Origin: Glycomyces sp. TRM65418
GTDB lineage: Bacteria > Actinomycetota > Actinomycetes > Mycobacteriales > Micromonosporaceae
Direction of reading: 5' to 3'
NCBI RefSeq assembly: GCF_019710475.1
Contig: NZ_JAJFAX010000009.1
Span: 124,001 to 188,000 of the forward strand
DNA: 64,000 bases
Notes under the pieces: generated by a model
Databases searched by the model: none
What the model was told of the DNA's origin: nothing
Seen by the model: the letters and a program-made list of their open reading frames with translations, nothing else
Shown here: piece by piece, positions 15,659-24,384 of the stretch
Layout: every line of letters starts with the position of its first letter
Numbering within the stretch: position 1 is the first letter of the stretch
Made by a program: the position numbers and the translations under genes

Positions 15659-17134
15659 ATGCAACATTTGACCAGGCAGGTGACGGCGCAGCACCTGGCG
15701 GCACGGCTCTTCGCATGGCGTGACGGCCCGGGTCCGCTGTACCTCCGGCTCGCCGAGGCGCTGCGCACCCTCGCGGAAGCCGGCGCGATCGCGACCGGTA
15801 CCCGCCTGCCGTCCGAACGCACGCTGGCGCTGGCGCTGCGCGTCTCGCGCAACACCGTCACGGCCGCGTACCGGCAGCTCCGCGACACCGGCTGGCTCGT
15901 CGGCAACCAAGGCGCCGCACCGCGCGTCGGCGCGGTCACGCGCGTCCCCGAGTGCGCGACGGCCGCGGCCGACCCGCTCGCGGCGCTGTTCGTCGACCGG
16001 GACCGCCCCAGGTTCGACCTCACCGCCGCCAGTCCGACCCCGGCGCCTGCGGTGATCGACGCGCTCGGCCGCCTCCCGGAGCTCATGCCCTACTCCGCCT
16101 ATCGGGAGACCGGCCTCCACCCCGGTGGCCACCCCCTCCTCCTGGAGGCCATCGCCGAGCATCTGCGCCGGGACGGCATCGCCGCCCACCCCGATGAGAT
16201 CGTCGTGACCAACGGCGCCCAGCAGGCGTTGACACTGGTCGCCGAGGCGATGCACCGGCCGAGGCGGCCGACCGCGATCGAGGCGGTGACCTTCCCGGGG
16301 GTCATCGACGCACTCCGGCGTCGCGGGCGCGCCCAGCTGATCACGCTGCCGGTCGACCAGGACGGGCTGCGAGTCGAGGCGGCCGCCCGCCTCATCCGGG
16401 CGACGAGTCCGATCGCCGCCTACATCACGACGTTCCAGAACCCCACCGGCCGCGCGATCGGCGACGTCGGCGGGGAACGGCTGCTGGAAGCGGCACTGGA
16501 CGCCAAGACCGCGATCGTGGAAGACCGCGTGCTCGCCGATCTGCACCTCCGCGAGGACGCTGCGCCGACGCCGTTCGCCGCGCTTCGTCCCGACGCAGCG
16601 GTCACCACCGTCGGCAGTGTCTCCAAAGTGCTCTGGGGCGGGCTGCGGATCGGGTGGATCCACACCAACCGCACGCTCGCCGCCCACCTGCGAGCCCGCC
16701 GCCGCGCCTTGGACCTGGGCGGTGCCGCGCCGATGCAGCTCGCCGCGGCCTGGCTCCTCGCACACCACTACCGCGACGCCGGCGCCTGGCGCGTTCGGCG
16801 ACTGCGCGAATCGCTGGCCGCGCTGACGGCGGCGATCACAGCGGCCGATCTCGGCTGGGAGTTCCAGCGCCCGGCCGGAGGTCCGAATCTCTGGGTCCGC
16901 CTGCCGCAGCCGACCGCCCGGGACTTCGCCGAACTCGCCTCGCGCGAGGGCGTCGCCGTCGCGGCCGGGGATGCCTTCGCCCTGACTCCGGGGACCGCGG
17001 TCGACATGATCCGCATACCGTTCTTCCTGCCTCCGGCCGACCTGGAGGCAGCGGTGGCCGCGCTTTCGGACATCTGGGAACGACACCGGCGACAAGGACG
17101 GCATCACCGCCAAAGCGGGCCGCAGCAGTATTAG
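15659..17134 (+). CDS. MocR-type (GntR-HTH/aminotransferase) transcriptional regulator
   Basis: A 491-residue fusion. Residues about 25-95 form the GntR winged helix (PLYLRLAEALRTLAEAGAIA, LPSERTLALALRVSRNTVTA). The remainder is an aminotransferase fold with NGAQQALTLVAEAM, YITTFQNPTGRAIG, VEDRVLADLHL and the PLP lysine in VGSVSKVLWGGLRIGW. MocR proteins bind PLP or an aldimine and regulate PLP- or amino-acid-linked genes, so the divergent PLP decarboxylase is the natural target. Its stop codon TAG coincides with the left terminus of the IS at 17131, so the last residues (RRQGRHHRQSGPQQY) may be altered by the insertion. Confidence 0.85.
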   Translation: MQHLTRQVTAQHLAARLFAWRDGPGPLYLRLAEALRTLAEAGAIATGTRLPSERTLALALRVSRNTVTAAYRQLRDTGWLVGNQGAAPRVGAVTRVPECATAAADPLAALFVDRDRPRFDLTAASPTPAPAVIDALGRLPELMPYSAYRETGLHPGGHPLLLEAIAEHLRRDGIAAHPDEIVVTNGAQQALTLVAEAMHRPRRPTAIEAVTFPGVIDALRRRGRAQLITLPVDQDGLRVEAAARLIRATSPIAAYITTFQNPTGRAIGDVGGERLLEAALDAKTAIVEDRVLADLHLREDAAPTPFAALRPDAAVTTVGSVSKVLWGGLRIGWIHTNRTLAAHLRARRRALDLGGAAPMQLAAAWLLAHHYRDAGAWRVRRLRESLAALTAAITAADLGWEFQRPAGGPNLWVRLPQPTARDFAELASREGVAVAAGDAFALTPGTAVDMIRIPFFLPPADLEAAVAALSDIWERHRRQGRHHRQSGPQQY

Positions 17135-18025
17135 AGTTCCTAACTTATTTGTTCGAGGCGTCTCCAGCAGATGAGTGCGCAACCGAGATGAAGGAAGGCT
17201 TCGTGGATCTCGCTGCGCCGTTCCCAGCGGATGCGCAGGCGGCGGAACCAATGCAGCAGCGCCAGCGTCCGTTCGACCGCACAGCGCGTGACACCCAGCC
17301 CGGAGCCGTGCGGCTCGCCGCGGCGTGCGATCCGGGTGCGGATCCCTTTGGCGTGCAGCATTTCGCGGTACTTGTCGTGGTCATAGCCGCGGTCGGCTTG
17401 GACGATCCGCGGTTTGCTGCGCGGCCGGCCGGACTTGCCCCTGGTCGGGCCGATGGCCTCGATCAGGGGTACCGGTTGGGTGGCGTCGTTGCCGTTGCCG
17501 CCGGTCAGGATCACCGCCAGAGGCAGGCCGTTCGTGTCGGTGGAGATGGTGTTTGGAGCCGGTGCGGCCACGGTCTACCGGGCTCCGACCGGTTTTGGGC
17601 CGCCTTTGAGCGCTCGCAGGTGCGCCGCGTCCACCACCACCCGGTCCAAATCGAGGTCGCCGAAGCCGTTCAGCTCATCGAGCAAGACGCCGTGGAGGGC
17701 CTCCCCCACGCCGGCTCCCTGCCAGTCGCGCAGCCGGCGCCAGCACGTCATGCCGCACCCGAAGCCGAGCTCTTGCGGCAGCCATTGCCATTGGATGCCC
17801 GTATAGAGGACGAATAAGATGCCGCACAATGCTTTCCGGTCGTCGAGCGGCTTCCTGCCCGGGGCGCCCGCTCGGCGCTCGCGCTTGGGAACGAGCGGCT
17901 CGATCCTGGCCCACAACGCATCATCGACAATCCGCGGCCCACGGCTCTTGCGCTGCTGTGGCCCACGCTTCCCACGCCTCACACCAGCAGGAACGAGCCA
18001 CCAACGAAATAGTTACGAACTCTAA
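17131..18025 (-). mobile_element. IS5-family insertion sequence
   Basis: An 895-bp element with imperfect inverted ends TTAGAGTTCCTAACTTATTT at 17131 and, inverted at 18025, TTAGAGTTCGTAACTATTTC. It lies between the end of the MocR gene and the start of repeat copy 2, whose first bases (CTAA) overlap its right end. The flanking triplets differ (TTA and TAA contexts), so a clean target duplication is not shown. Confidence 0.8.
17140..17982 (-). CDS. IS5-family transposase in two frames (programmed frameshift type)
   Basis: Frame one (17982-17575) has the N-terminal helix-rich region ARIEPLVPKRERRAGAPGRK, GILFVLYTGIQWQWLPQELG and the first Asp in LDRVVVDAAHLRALKGGPKP. Frame two (17571-17140) has LTGGNGNDATQPVPLIEAI, the second Asp in RIVQADRGYDHDKYREML and the Glu in GVTRCAVERTLALLHWFRRL. 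All three DDE residues are present and no other lesion is visible, so the element could still be active if the ribosome shifts frame near 17573. Confidence 0.85.
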
Positions 18026-18263
18026 GACCGCAACCTGACCTGCGTGAACGGCATCCCACTACTTCCTCCAGGGAGGTGACGGCACAGGTTCGGAAGCGCT
18101 GGCAAAGCCTTAAGCCGGCTCAGTGTGGGCAGCGTCGTACTTGGTGATCACCTCATCCGAGAGCTTCCCTCGAACCTCGACCGGCAGGCGATGCTCCTCA
18201 CCCCAGGGGCGGATGGCGCGATTTCGCTCCTTGCCGCCTCGGTTCGGCGCACTCTTCGCCGCC
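18022..18263. repeat. 242-bp identical repeat, copy 2
   Basis: Identical to 5258-5499. In this copy the identity continues into a fuller lsr2 gene, so this locus is probably the source. The left edge coincides with the IS terminus (17131-18025), which hints that the IS took part in the duplication or the later rearrangement. Confidence 0.95.
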
Positions 18264-18449
18264 ATCGGCGCGCCGAGAGTGGCAGCGGCCGAGCGCTGTC
18301 CGAACCCGCGGTATGCCGTCAAGCGGTCGCGCAGCTTCTCGGCACGCTCGGACGAAAAATCGATGCTGCAGAGGTAGCCGTCGATGCCGAACTCCACCGT
18401 CTCGGCGGTCGATGTCGTCGGTCAAGGTGACAACGATCTGCTTCGCCAC
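18110..18449 (-). pseudogene. lsr2: lsr2 with a frameshift near the N-terminus
   Basis: The sequence aligns with Lsr2 (about 112 residues) along its whole length. GTG 18449 opens AKQIVVTLTDDID, then a one-base shift near 18409 is needed to continue with ETVEFGIDGYLCSIDFSSER AEKLRDRL and the C-terminal DNA-binding domain NRAIRPWGEEHRLPVEVRGK ending KYDAAHTEPA. Lsr2 silences horizontally acquired AT-rich DNA. The shift could be a true inactivating mutation or a sequencing error. A start at ATG 18397 would give a protein without the first beta-strand. Its 3' end lies in the 242-bp repeat. Confidence 0.75.
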
Positions 18450-18834
18450 GGTAGATCTTCCTAACAGGAGCATTGAGGATTCCACGGCGATACCGTGCAT
18501 CGGTCGTCGTTGAGCCGCAAGGTCCGAACTCGGTTGCGACGTCCGCGAGCATAGTAGCGAGGGCCGGCATTGGTGATGCTCCTCCCAGAAGCCCTCGCGA
18601 GACTCGCCGCTCAAAGTTCGCGCAGGCGGTCTGGTCGGGTGCTGAGGCACTGCGGATCAAGGGCACTGTGGAGAAGGCCGCCGACGCTCACCAGAGCACG
18701 ATGCCGATGATCGTGGCCTACAAGGTCATCGCACTCGACTTGAACAGTCCGACGACGCCATCGCGGACTTCCGATGAAGCCCCGGCTGCGGGAATGTCGT
18801 TGACGCCCCCACCCACACCGGGCATGGTGTCCAC
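18450..18834. other. No gene recognised
   Basis: This region upstream of lsr2 should hold the lsr2 promoter. Short open frames exist on both strands but none has a ribosome site or recognisable family, and none was accepted. Confidence 0.4.
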
Positions 18835-19344
18835 ATGGATGCCCTGCTTCGGATGTGCGAGGACCACTACTACGACTTCGACCCGCGGGCGGACGTACCC
18901 GTGGCCGCTGCCCATGCGCTGAGCGAGGACCTGATGCTGCCGGCGTTGGTCGACCTGGCGTGCCTGCGGCACGAGGACCGCGCCGAGATCCGCACCCTCA
19001 TTCCGCAGCTCTTCACCGAGGCCGGCAGGCCTTTGCCCTCCAAGGCAGCTGCGGCTTTCGCTCGCGCCAAAGCGGTGGCGCAGCAGTGCCTCGACGGTCT
19101 GCTCTCGCCCGACGAAGCGATCGTGCCCCTCATCAGGTTCCTCATGCGGGTACCGTCCTGCGGCGGCATGTACTGCCATGACGAGGGAGACATCCTGCGG
19201 TTCGAGGAGACGCACCATGCTGGGCACAACCTCGAGCAGCCGGCGACGGGGACCGTTCCCGACTGGTTCCCCGACAACGACGCCGCGGAGCAGTTCCGTG
19301 AGTTTCTGCATTCGCTCACGGTGAGCGACCACGAATGCGCCTGA
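18835..19344 (+). CDS. Hypothetical protein
   Basis: A 169-residue soluble acidic protein (MDALLRMCEDHYYDFDPRAD... to LHSLTVSDHECA) with three cysteine/histidine spots (RMCEDHYYDF, CGGMYCHDEGD, THHAGHNLEQ) that could bind metal but match no known motif. Codon use is typical of the genome. There is no good ribosome site at ATG 18835. No family is recognised and no neighbour gives a hint. An antisense frame is open across the same region, but it lacks family features. Confidence 0.45.
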   Translation: MDALLRMCEDHYYDFDPRADVPVAAAHALSEDLMLPALVDLACLRHEDRAEIRTLIPQLFTEAGRPLPSKAAAAFARAKAVAQQCLDGLLSPDEAIVPLIRFLMRVPSCGGMYCHDEGDILRFEETHHAGHNLEQPATGTVPDWFPDNDAAEQFREFLHSLTVSDHECA

Positions 19345-20171
19345 GCACATCGGCGCGGAATCAGCTCGCGGTTTGAGCGGCCGTGACCGTCCCCGGGAAG
19401 GTGCCCCTGTCCAGCGATGATATTGACGGCTGCGGAAGCGAGATGCAGGTAGCGGCGCAACGAGTGCACATTCAAGTCCGCGCCGCTTCGACCGGTGCTC
19501 TTCGGGGTGGGTGCGCCACACGTAGCGGTCGAAGGTCCCGGCGGGTCCGCGGATGTGATCCGGCGGCTCGTTGAACGCTATCGGTGAACGTGGCGCCGTC
19601 ACAGGGTGGCGAGCACGAGCTGGAGGCGGGTGTAGCGGCGGGCCGCGGGGCTCCACCGGCGTTCGACCACGGGTCAGGACCCGGTCCAGCCGGTGATCGC
19701 GACCCGTTCCCCGCGGACGGGGACGAGGAGCGCGGATGCAGCCGGGCCCGGAGATGGCGGAGGGGACCGGCAGGAGATGCCGTGCTGCTATCCCCGCCGC
19801 GGCGTCCCCTGTCGCCGGGGAGGGAGCCAGCCCCCCGGCACGCCTGAGGCCAAGCTGAGCGGCCAGCGCCGCCGGAACCGCGGGCACAGCACGTGGCATC
19901 ACCAAGACGATGCGCCATCCACCGCATGCTGCTTCCAAACGCTCTGCGGCGGAGACCAAGACGTTCGAACGCAAGCTTATGTGTTCACCGCGCTGTTGCT
20001 GTGAGTCTCCGCGCTGGCCGATTCGGGCCGCTGAAGAGCGCTGGGCCGTACATCAAAGACGCGAAGCCATTGCCAGAAGGACCATGCCGCATCGCGAAAA
20101 GGACCGTCGAGCAAAGGCTTCGCTAGTGTTGGCGTAGTGCGGTATTTCCAGCGCAGAAGGCTGGATTTCAG
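19345..20171. other. Gene-poor stretch
   Basis: An 827-bp stretch without a supportable gene. Open frames are short, overlap on both strands and lack starts. It likely contains eroded DNA. Confidence 0.4.
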
Positions 20172-20462
20172 CTAGTGACCGCCGCGGTGGTGACCCGGGT
20201 AGTCGTAGTAATAGTCGCAGTAGTCGCGCCCGAGGAATCCGTCGAGCAGACCGTCGAGCAGCCCGTCCTTGTAGTCCCGGCAGTAAATGCGGTTTCCGAC
20301 GTCGTGATGTCCCCGGTAGTTGTCGCTGTAGCCGCCGATATTGAGCAGCTCCGTCTCCGGTGATCCGGTCGTCTCGCCGGCGTTCGCCGGTGCCATGGTC
20401 CCGACGACGACGAACACGGATGCCGCCAGTAGGACGAGCGTTCGAGTGAATTTGCGGATCAT
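20172..20462 (-). CDS. Small secreted Tyr/Asp/His-rich protein
   Basis: A 96-residue protein starting at ATG 20462 (GAAAGG precedes it). Residues 1-28 (MIRKFTRTLVLLAASVFVVV, then GTMAPANA) form a classical signal peptide with an ANA cleavage site. The mature part contains a duplicated DGLLDGLLDGF stretch and a Tyr/His-rich tail with RDYCDYYYDY and two cysteines. No family is recognised. It is preceded by an AT-richer promoter region at 20490-20530. Confidence 0.6.
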   Translation of the reverse strand: MIRKFTRTLVLLAASVFVVVGTMAPANAGETTGSPETELLNIGGYSDNYRGHHDVGNRIYCRDYKDGLLDGLLDGFLGRDYCDYYYDYPGHHRGGH

Positions 20463-21721
20463 GATGCGCCTTTCGCTAGCTGCCATGTGGTGATAACCCC
20501 ACGCTGTTGATCCAAAAGCTACTGGTTCCTAAAAGATATTTCAGGTTTTCTCTGATCTCGGCGGGCAGAGTCCGATCCGTGTGCCCTCGGGTATGCGCCG
20601 TCTGCAAGTCGACCCCGGCCCAGAACCGCGAGGTTGCCTATCGCGGAGACGAGTCCGGTGTCGAGTTCGACGACCTTTGAGGATTGACTGTCGGGTTTCG
20701 GACAGCGCCGGAGAACGCACCGTTCTCCGCCGCTGGAGGCGACCGCCGCCGACCCTCCCGTATCGGTGTGCCCAGGACGCCGGACTCCCCACGACGCGAT
20801 ACGACCCGGCTGCCGTCCTCCCCGGCGCGGCGCGGCTTCGCCGGCCCCGTCGTCGACCTGACCGCCGAAATCGTCGACAGGGGTCGCAGGCCGGTCCACC
20901 TTCGTTGCGCTACCGCGGACGGATGGTCGAGCAGTCCTTCGCCTGGACCGCCAACCGACGCCGCAACACTGAGCACGACAGCTGCACTTCGTTGGGCGAA
21001 TCAGTCTGCAGTGGATAGGTTCTGGCTCTTCGGGGGCTGGAGACAGGTAGATCTCCGCGGCTCTGGGTTCGCCGGGGTGGTCGACATTGACCTGTATTCG
21101 CCATTGGCCGGGGTGTAGTTCGATGTCGTCGGACTCGTCGGCGTCACCGATGTCGACGACCCCGTCGAAGTCGAGCGCGACGATGGTCGAACCGTCGTCG
21201 TGCTGAAGCATGGTGCCGAAGTCGGGCGGTTGGTCCCGCTCGTCGGTCACGGCCATGATGGTCGCCTTTCGGGAGTCCGGACCGCCCTTGCCGTGCAGTG
21301 GCGGGGCGACCGTTCGGTCGCGTGGTCCTCTTTCGTCTGCTGTGGGCTCCTGATGGGATCTTGTACGGCCTCGTGGTCGGCGGATCGCCGCGGGTTTCCG
21401 GATGCGGCGGGTGAACTCGGCACGCTGCTGTTCGGCATAGGCGACCGCAGCGGTTTCCACTTCGCCGAGTGCGACCGCGGGACGTTCAACGGTGTCGAGC
21501 GAATCGGATCCCCCATGCGGACCTCGGCGCCTTCGCAGCGCACCGGACAAGCACAAGGAGAGCGGGTAACCGGCGGAGAACTTCGGCACGTACTCGGCAC
21601 GGCTCCGCCGGAATCGGCCCAAGTCGACCGGACCATGTTGTACCGACAGGGTGAGGTCATCAACGCAGGTGGATCCATGTTTTCGCAGGCAAGAGGCGCG
21701 CGGTTCGGGTGGGCGGCTGGG
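20463..21721. other. Decayed region with gene fragments
   Basis: Two coding-like pieces can be seen. On the plus strand near 20900-20990, RYRGRMVEQSFAWTANRRR resembles the catalytic-Glu end of a DDE transposase. On the minus strand from ATG 21255 (after GAAAGG) to about 20990, MAVTDERDQPPDFGTMLQHD and VALDFDGVVDIGDADESDDI read as the N-terminal 85-90 residues of a real but unidentified protein that then runs into the transposase fragment. Nothing else is supportable. Confidence 0.35.
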
Positions 21722-21757
21722 TTCCCGAACGGGTGGGCTACCAAGCTGCGCCGTCCC
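21722..21757 (-). pseudogene. tRNA-Pro 5'-half fragment
   Basis: On the minus strand CGGGAC-GGCGCAGCTTGGTAGC-CACCCG-TTCGGGA follows the acceptor strand, D-arm and anticodon 5' side of tRNA-Pro (compare 5091-5163), with a loop that would give anticodon CGG. Two acceptor bases are missing and the 3' half (anticodon 3' strand, T-arm, acceptor 3' strand) is absent. It lies at the right edge of the accessory region that begins next to tRNA-Pro(TGG). Confidence 0.7.
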
Positions 21758-21760
21758 GGT

Positions 21761-21780
21761 GGCCGTCCTCTGGGACGGCC
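21761..21780. terminator. Short perfect hairpin beside the tRNA-Pro fragment
   Basis: GGCCGTCC-TCTG-GGACGGCC: an 8-bp perfect stem with a 4-nt loop. It has no T-run, so a terminator role is only possible. Confidence 0.35.
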
Positions 21781-21877
21781 CTAGCAGGGGTACAGCAGCC
21801 GCGCCGAGGGCTCGCTACGAGGAGATCCGGTGCACCTCGGTCGTCGTGGCGGTGATGCGTTCGGTGAGAATGTCACG

Positions 21878-22693
21878 ATGAGCGAATCTCATCCAACGGC
21901 GGTGCTGACGCGGTCGAGTCTGGCCGAGGACCTTCGTCGGATCGGCTTGGCCGACGGCGATGCGGTGATGATCCATGCGGCGTTCGGGAGCGTCGGGACG
22001 GTCCTGGGCGGTCCGGACGCGCTCGTCGATGCCGTATTCGATGTCATCGGCTCGGAGGGAACGGTCCTGAGCTACCAGGACTGGGAGCTGAACGCCGATG
22101 TCTGGGACGAGGAGGGACGCGTGCTGGAGGCGTACCGCGAACACATGCCGCCCTACGATCCGGCGACGGCCCGACCGGCACGCGACCACGGCATTCTCGC
22201 GGCGGTGATCGGCACGCGCCCGGGCGTGCGTCGCAGCGGGAACCCCGGTGCCGCCGTCGCGGCGATCGGGGCCCGCGCCGAGGAGTTCACCGCGGACCAT
22301 CCGCTCGATTTCGGCTACGGCGAAGGATCACCGTTCGCACGACTGACCGCGGCGGGCGGACGGGTGCTGATGGCCGGCGCGCCGCTGGACACGATGACGA
22401 TCCTGCATCACGCCGAGCATCTGGCCGATCTCCCGGACAAGCGCCGTGTCCAGATCGAGTACCCGCTCGCGACGCCGGACGGCACCCAGTGGCGCCTCGT
22501 CGAGGAGTACGACACCAGCGACCCGGTCGTCGCCGGGCCGCCGGAGGACTATTTCCGGCTCATCGTGGAGGACTACCTGGCGACGGGCGCCGGCCGGCGC
22601 GGCACGGTCGGCGAGGCCGACAGCGTGCTCGTGGACGCGGCGGACGTCGTCGCGTTCGCCGTGAGGTGGCTGGAAGAGCGCTACGGAGGCTGA
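21878..22693 (+). CDS. AAC(3)-family aminoglycoside N-acetyltransferase-like protein
   Basis: A 271-residue member of the antibiotic_NAT/AAC(3) family. Hallmarks are the N-terminal VMIHAAFGSVGTVLGGPDALV, the central DHPLDFGYGEGSPFARL and GAPLDTMTILHHAEHLADL. Characterised members acetylate the 3-amino group of aminoglycosides, but family members such as BA2930 or YokD have unclear natural substrates. Start ATG 21878 (GGTGAG upstream) is preferred to 21830. It stands at the right border of the accessory region. Actual resistance cannot be inferred. Confidence 0.82.
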   Translation: MSESHPTAVLTRSSLAEDLRRIGLADGDAVMIHAAFGSVGTVLGGPDALVDAVFDVIGSEGTVLSYQDWELNADVWDEEGRVLEAYREHMPPYDPATARPARDHGILAAVIGTRPGVRRSGNPGAAVAAIGARAEEFTADHPLDFGYGEGSPFARLTAAGGRVLMAGAPLDTMTILHHAEHLADLPDKRRVQIEYPLATPDGTQWRLVEEYDTSDPVVAGPPEDYFRLIVEDYLATGAGRRGTVGEADSVLVDAADVVAFAVRWLEERYGG

Positions 22694-22865
22694 GACACCG
22701 GGAGATCGAACTGCAGCGAGGCCTGTGCTGCGGGCGTCGGCGCCTTGGTTTCGAGCGCGGGCCAAAGACGGTCAGGGAGCCGGCGCGGTGCTCGGCGGCT
22801 GGGTCTCGACCCGTCCCGTTCGGCGGGGCGAGGGAGCGGCCGCTCTGCATCCTCACGCATCATCC

Positions 22866-23120
22866 CCGTGGACGCCGCACCGGCCGAGGGCGTGACGTTC
22901 CTGAGCGGCGACGTCGCCGAGGCGGTGCGCGTCGGCCTGGAGGCCGCCCTCGGGAAGAACCTCGGGATCCTCTCCCCCGCGAGCGGCCGCCAGGCCCGCG
23001 AACACGGTCTGGTCGACGAGGTCGGCTGCGCATCGCGCCGATCCTGCTCGGCGACGGCATCCGGGCGGGCATCCGATCCGCCTCCGGCACGTTCACGGCG
23101 ATGCGCCGGTCGCGGCGGCG
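22866..23120 (+). pseudogene. RibD-type dihydrofolate reductase family remnant
   Basis: Plus-strand codons encode GVTFLSGDVAEAVRVGLEAA, GKNLGILSPASGRQAREHGLVDE and then, after a frame change near 23030, LRIAPILLGDGIRAG. This order matches the C-terminal half of RibD_C/dihydrofolate-reductase-like proteins. The N-terminal half is missing and at least one frameshift is present. Confidence 0.7.
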
Positions 23121-23195
23121 GACGTGCGGTTCCGCCCCATTGCGGAGCAGGAAGGCCGGAGTGCCGATGCGATCCGGAGCTCGATCGCTCGCGGC

Positions 23196-23693
23196 TCAGG
23201 CGAGGTCGACGGGGCGGACGCCGAGTTTGGCGGCGATGCGGGCCAGCGCCTGCTGATCGGTCGCACTGAGTCGATCGAGGGCGGCTTCGCGGACGGCGCG
23301 GACGTGGATGGGCGCGGCGGCGACCACGACGTCGTACCCGGCGTCGGTGAGGCTCGCGATCGTGTAGCGGCCGTCGTCGGGATCGGGCGAGCGTTCCATC
23401 CAGCCGCGCTGCTCGAACCGTTTGACCACATTCGAGAGACGGGAGAGGGAACCGCCCGCGAGGAAGGCGAGTTCGCTCATCCGCAGGCGGCGGTCCGGGG
23501 CCTCTGAGACGTGGCTGAGGGTCAGGTATTCGAACAGGGTGAGGCCCGCTTCGCGCTGGAGCGGCGCCTCCAGGCGCCCCGGCAGCAGGAGGATCAGCGA
23601 GGCCAGGCCGGTCCAGGCCTCCTTCTCGGCCGCGTCGAGCCACCGGGGCTCGTCGTTCGAGCGCCCGTCGGGTTCCGGAGTGATGCTGGCCAT
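23196..23693 (-). CDS. MarR-family transcriptional regulator
   Basis: A 165-residue MarR protein with the winged-helix core TLFEYLTLSHVSEAPDRRLR, MSELAFLAGGSLSRLSNVVK RFEQRGWMERSPDPDDGR and a dimerisation C-terminus. Start ATG 23693 is preferred; ATG 23717 would put the start just inside the operator region. It is divergent from the RidA gene with two identical operator dyads between them, so it probably represses both, with release by an unknown ligand. Confidence 0.83.
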   Translation of the reverse strand: MASITPEPDGRSNDEPRWLDAAEKEAWTGLASLILLLPGRLEAPLQREAGLTLFEYLTLSHVSEAPDRRLRMSELAFLAGGSLSRLSNVVKRFEQRGWMERSPDPDDGRYTIASLTDAGYDVVVAAAPIHVRAVREAALDRLSATDQQALARIAAKLGVRPVDLA

Positions 23694-23718
23694 GGCGGCA
23701 CTATACCGAGGGAGCATG

Positions 23719-23766
23719 ACTTCACGCTTGAAGTGAATGCTGATAGCTTTACTTCAATCATGAAGT
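23719..23766. promoter_or_regulatory. Twin MarR operators
   Basis: Two dyads of identical design, ACTTCA-N4-TGAAGT, at 23719-23734 (spacer CGCT) and 23751-23766 (spacer ATCA). Their centres are 32 bp apart, three helical turns. They fill the MarR/RidA divergent promoter region and are the likely MarR binding sites. Confidence 0.75.
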
Positions 23767-23783
23767 CAATTGAAGGGAATGCC

Positions 23784-24206
23784 ATGGGCGAGCCGGAATT
23801 CTTCGTGACCCCCGGGTTCGGCGAGAAGCTGTACGACCTGCTGGGTTACAGCCAGGCGGTCCGCATCGGCGACCGCGTCGAGATCTCGGGGCAGGGGGGC
23901 TGGAACGACGACATCGAGTTTCCCGAGGATCTGGAAGAGGAGATCGTGCGCGCCTTCGACAACGTCGAGCGCACCCTCGCCGCGGCGGGCGCGACCTGGC
24001 GCGACGTCGTCCACGTGAACTCCTACCACCTTCCCGAGGACCCCGAGTTCATCGGCGAGCGCCCCACCCGGGTCATGGCCGAGCAGTTCCGCAGGCGCAT
24101 GGGCGGCCGGGCGCCCGTCTGGACGCAGACCGGCGTCGCCGCCCTCGGCGCACGCGGCATGCGCGTCGAGATCCGCGTGACCGCCGTCCTGAACCGGACG
24201 GACTGA
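23784..24206 (+). CDS. RidA (YjgF/YER057c/UK114) family protein
   Basis: A 140-residue RidA-family protein: YSQAVRIGDRVEISGQGGWN at the N-terminal strand, FDNVERTLAAAGATWRDVVH in the helix, and the C-terminal VWTQTGVAALGARGMRVEIRVTAV. True RidA enzymes hydrolyse 2-aminoacrylate-type imines using an arginine in the (R)VE(I/V) motif; RVEIRVTAV retains R and E. The subgroup is uncertain, since many RidA homologues act on other enamines. Start ATG 23784 follows AAGGG by 7 nt. It is controlled by the divergent MarR gene, by position. Confidence 0.8.
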   Translation: MGEPEFFVTPGFGEKLYDLLGYSQAVRIGDRVEISGQGGWNDDIEFPEDLEEEIVRAFDNVERTLAAAGATWRDVVHVNSYHLPEDPEFIGERPTRVMAEQFRRRMGGRAPVWTQTGVAALGARGMRVEIRVTAVLNRTD

Positions 24207-24212
24207 CACGCG

Positions 24213-24246
24213 CGTCGGCGCGAGCCCGGGCGGGCTCGCGCCGACG
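24213..24246 (+). terminator. Terminator after the RidA gene
   Basis: A perfect 15-bp inverted repeat (24213-24227 and 24232-24246) with a 4-nt loop beginning 6 bp after the RidA stop. No T-run, as is common for actinobacterial terminators. Confidence 0.7.
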
Positions 24247-24384
24247 GCGGTTCACTGCTGGAGGCAGCGCACCACTCCCCCGCGGCCGGGAAGCCGAGGT
24301 GCGCCGATGTCGTCCGCGAGCTTCGCGTGGGTTCCGCGCCGGCCCTCGGGCAGGTGTGCCGCGAACGGGCCGAGGGCTCGCATG

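Noticed and set aside
17131-18025. Exact target duplication of the IS at 17131
   Set aside because: Left and right flanks read TTA and TAA and cannot be assigned as a direct duplication, so none is claimed.
19584-19974. Open frames in the gene-poor stretch after 19345
   Set aside because: They lack ribosome sites, overlap on both strands and resemble no family.
24247-24384. Remnant gene between the RidA terminator and the hydrolase
   Set aside because: A few plausible codons on the minus strand but no start, stop or recognised motif.
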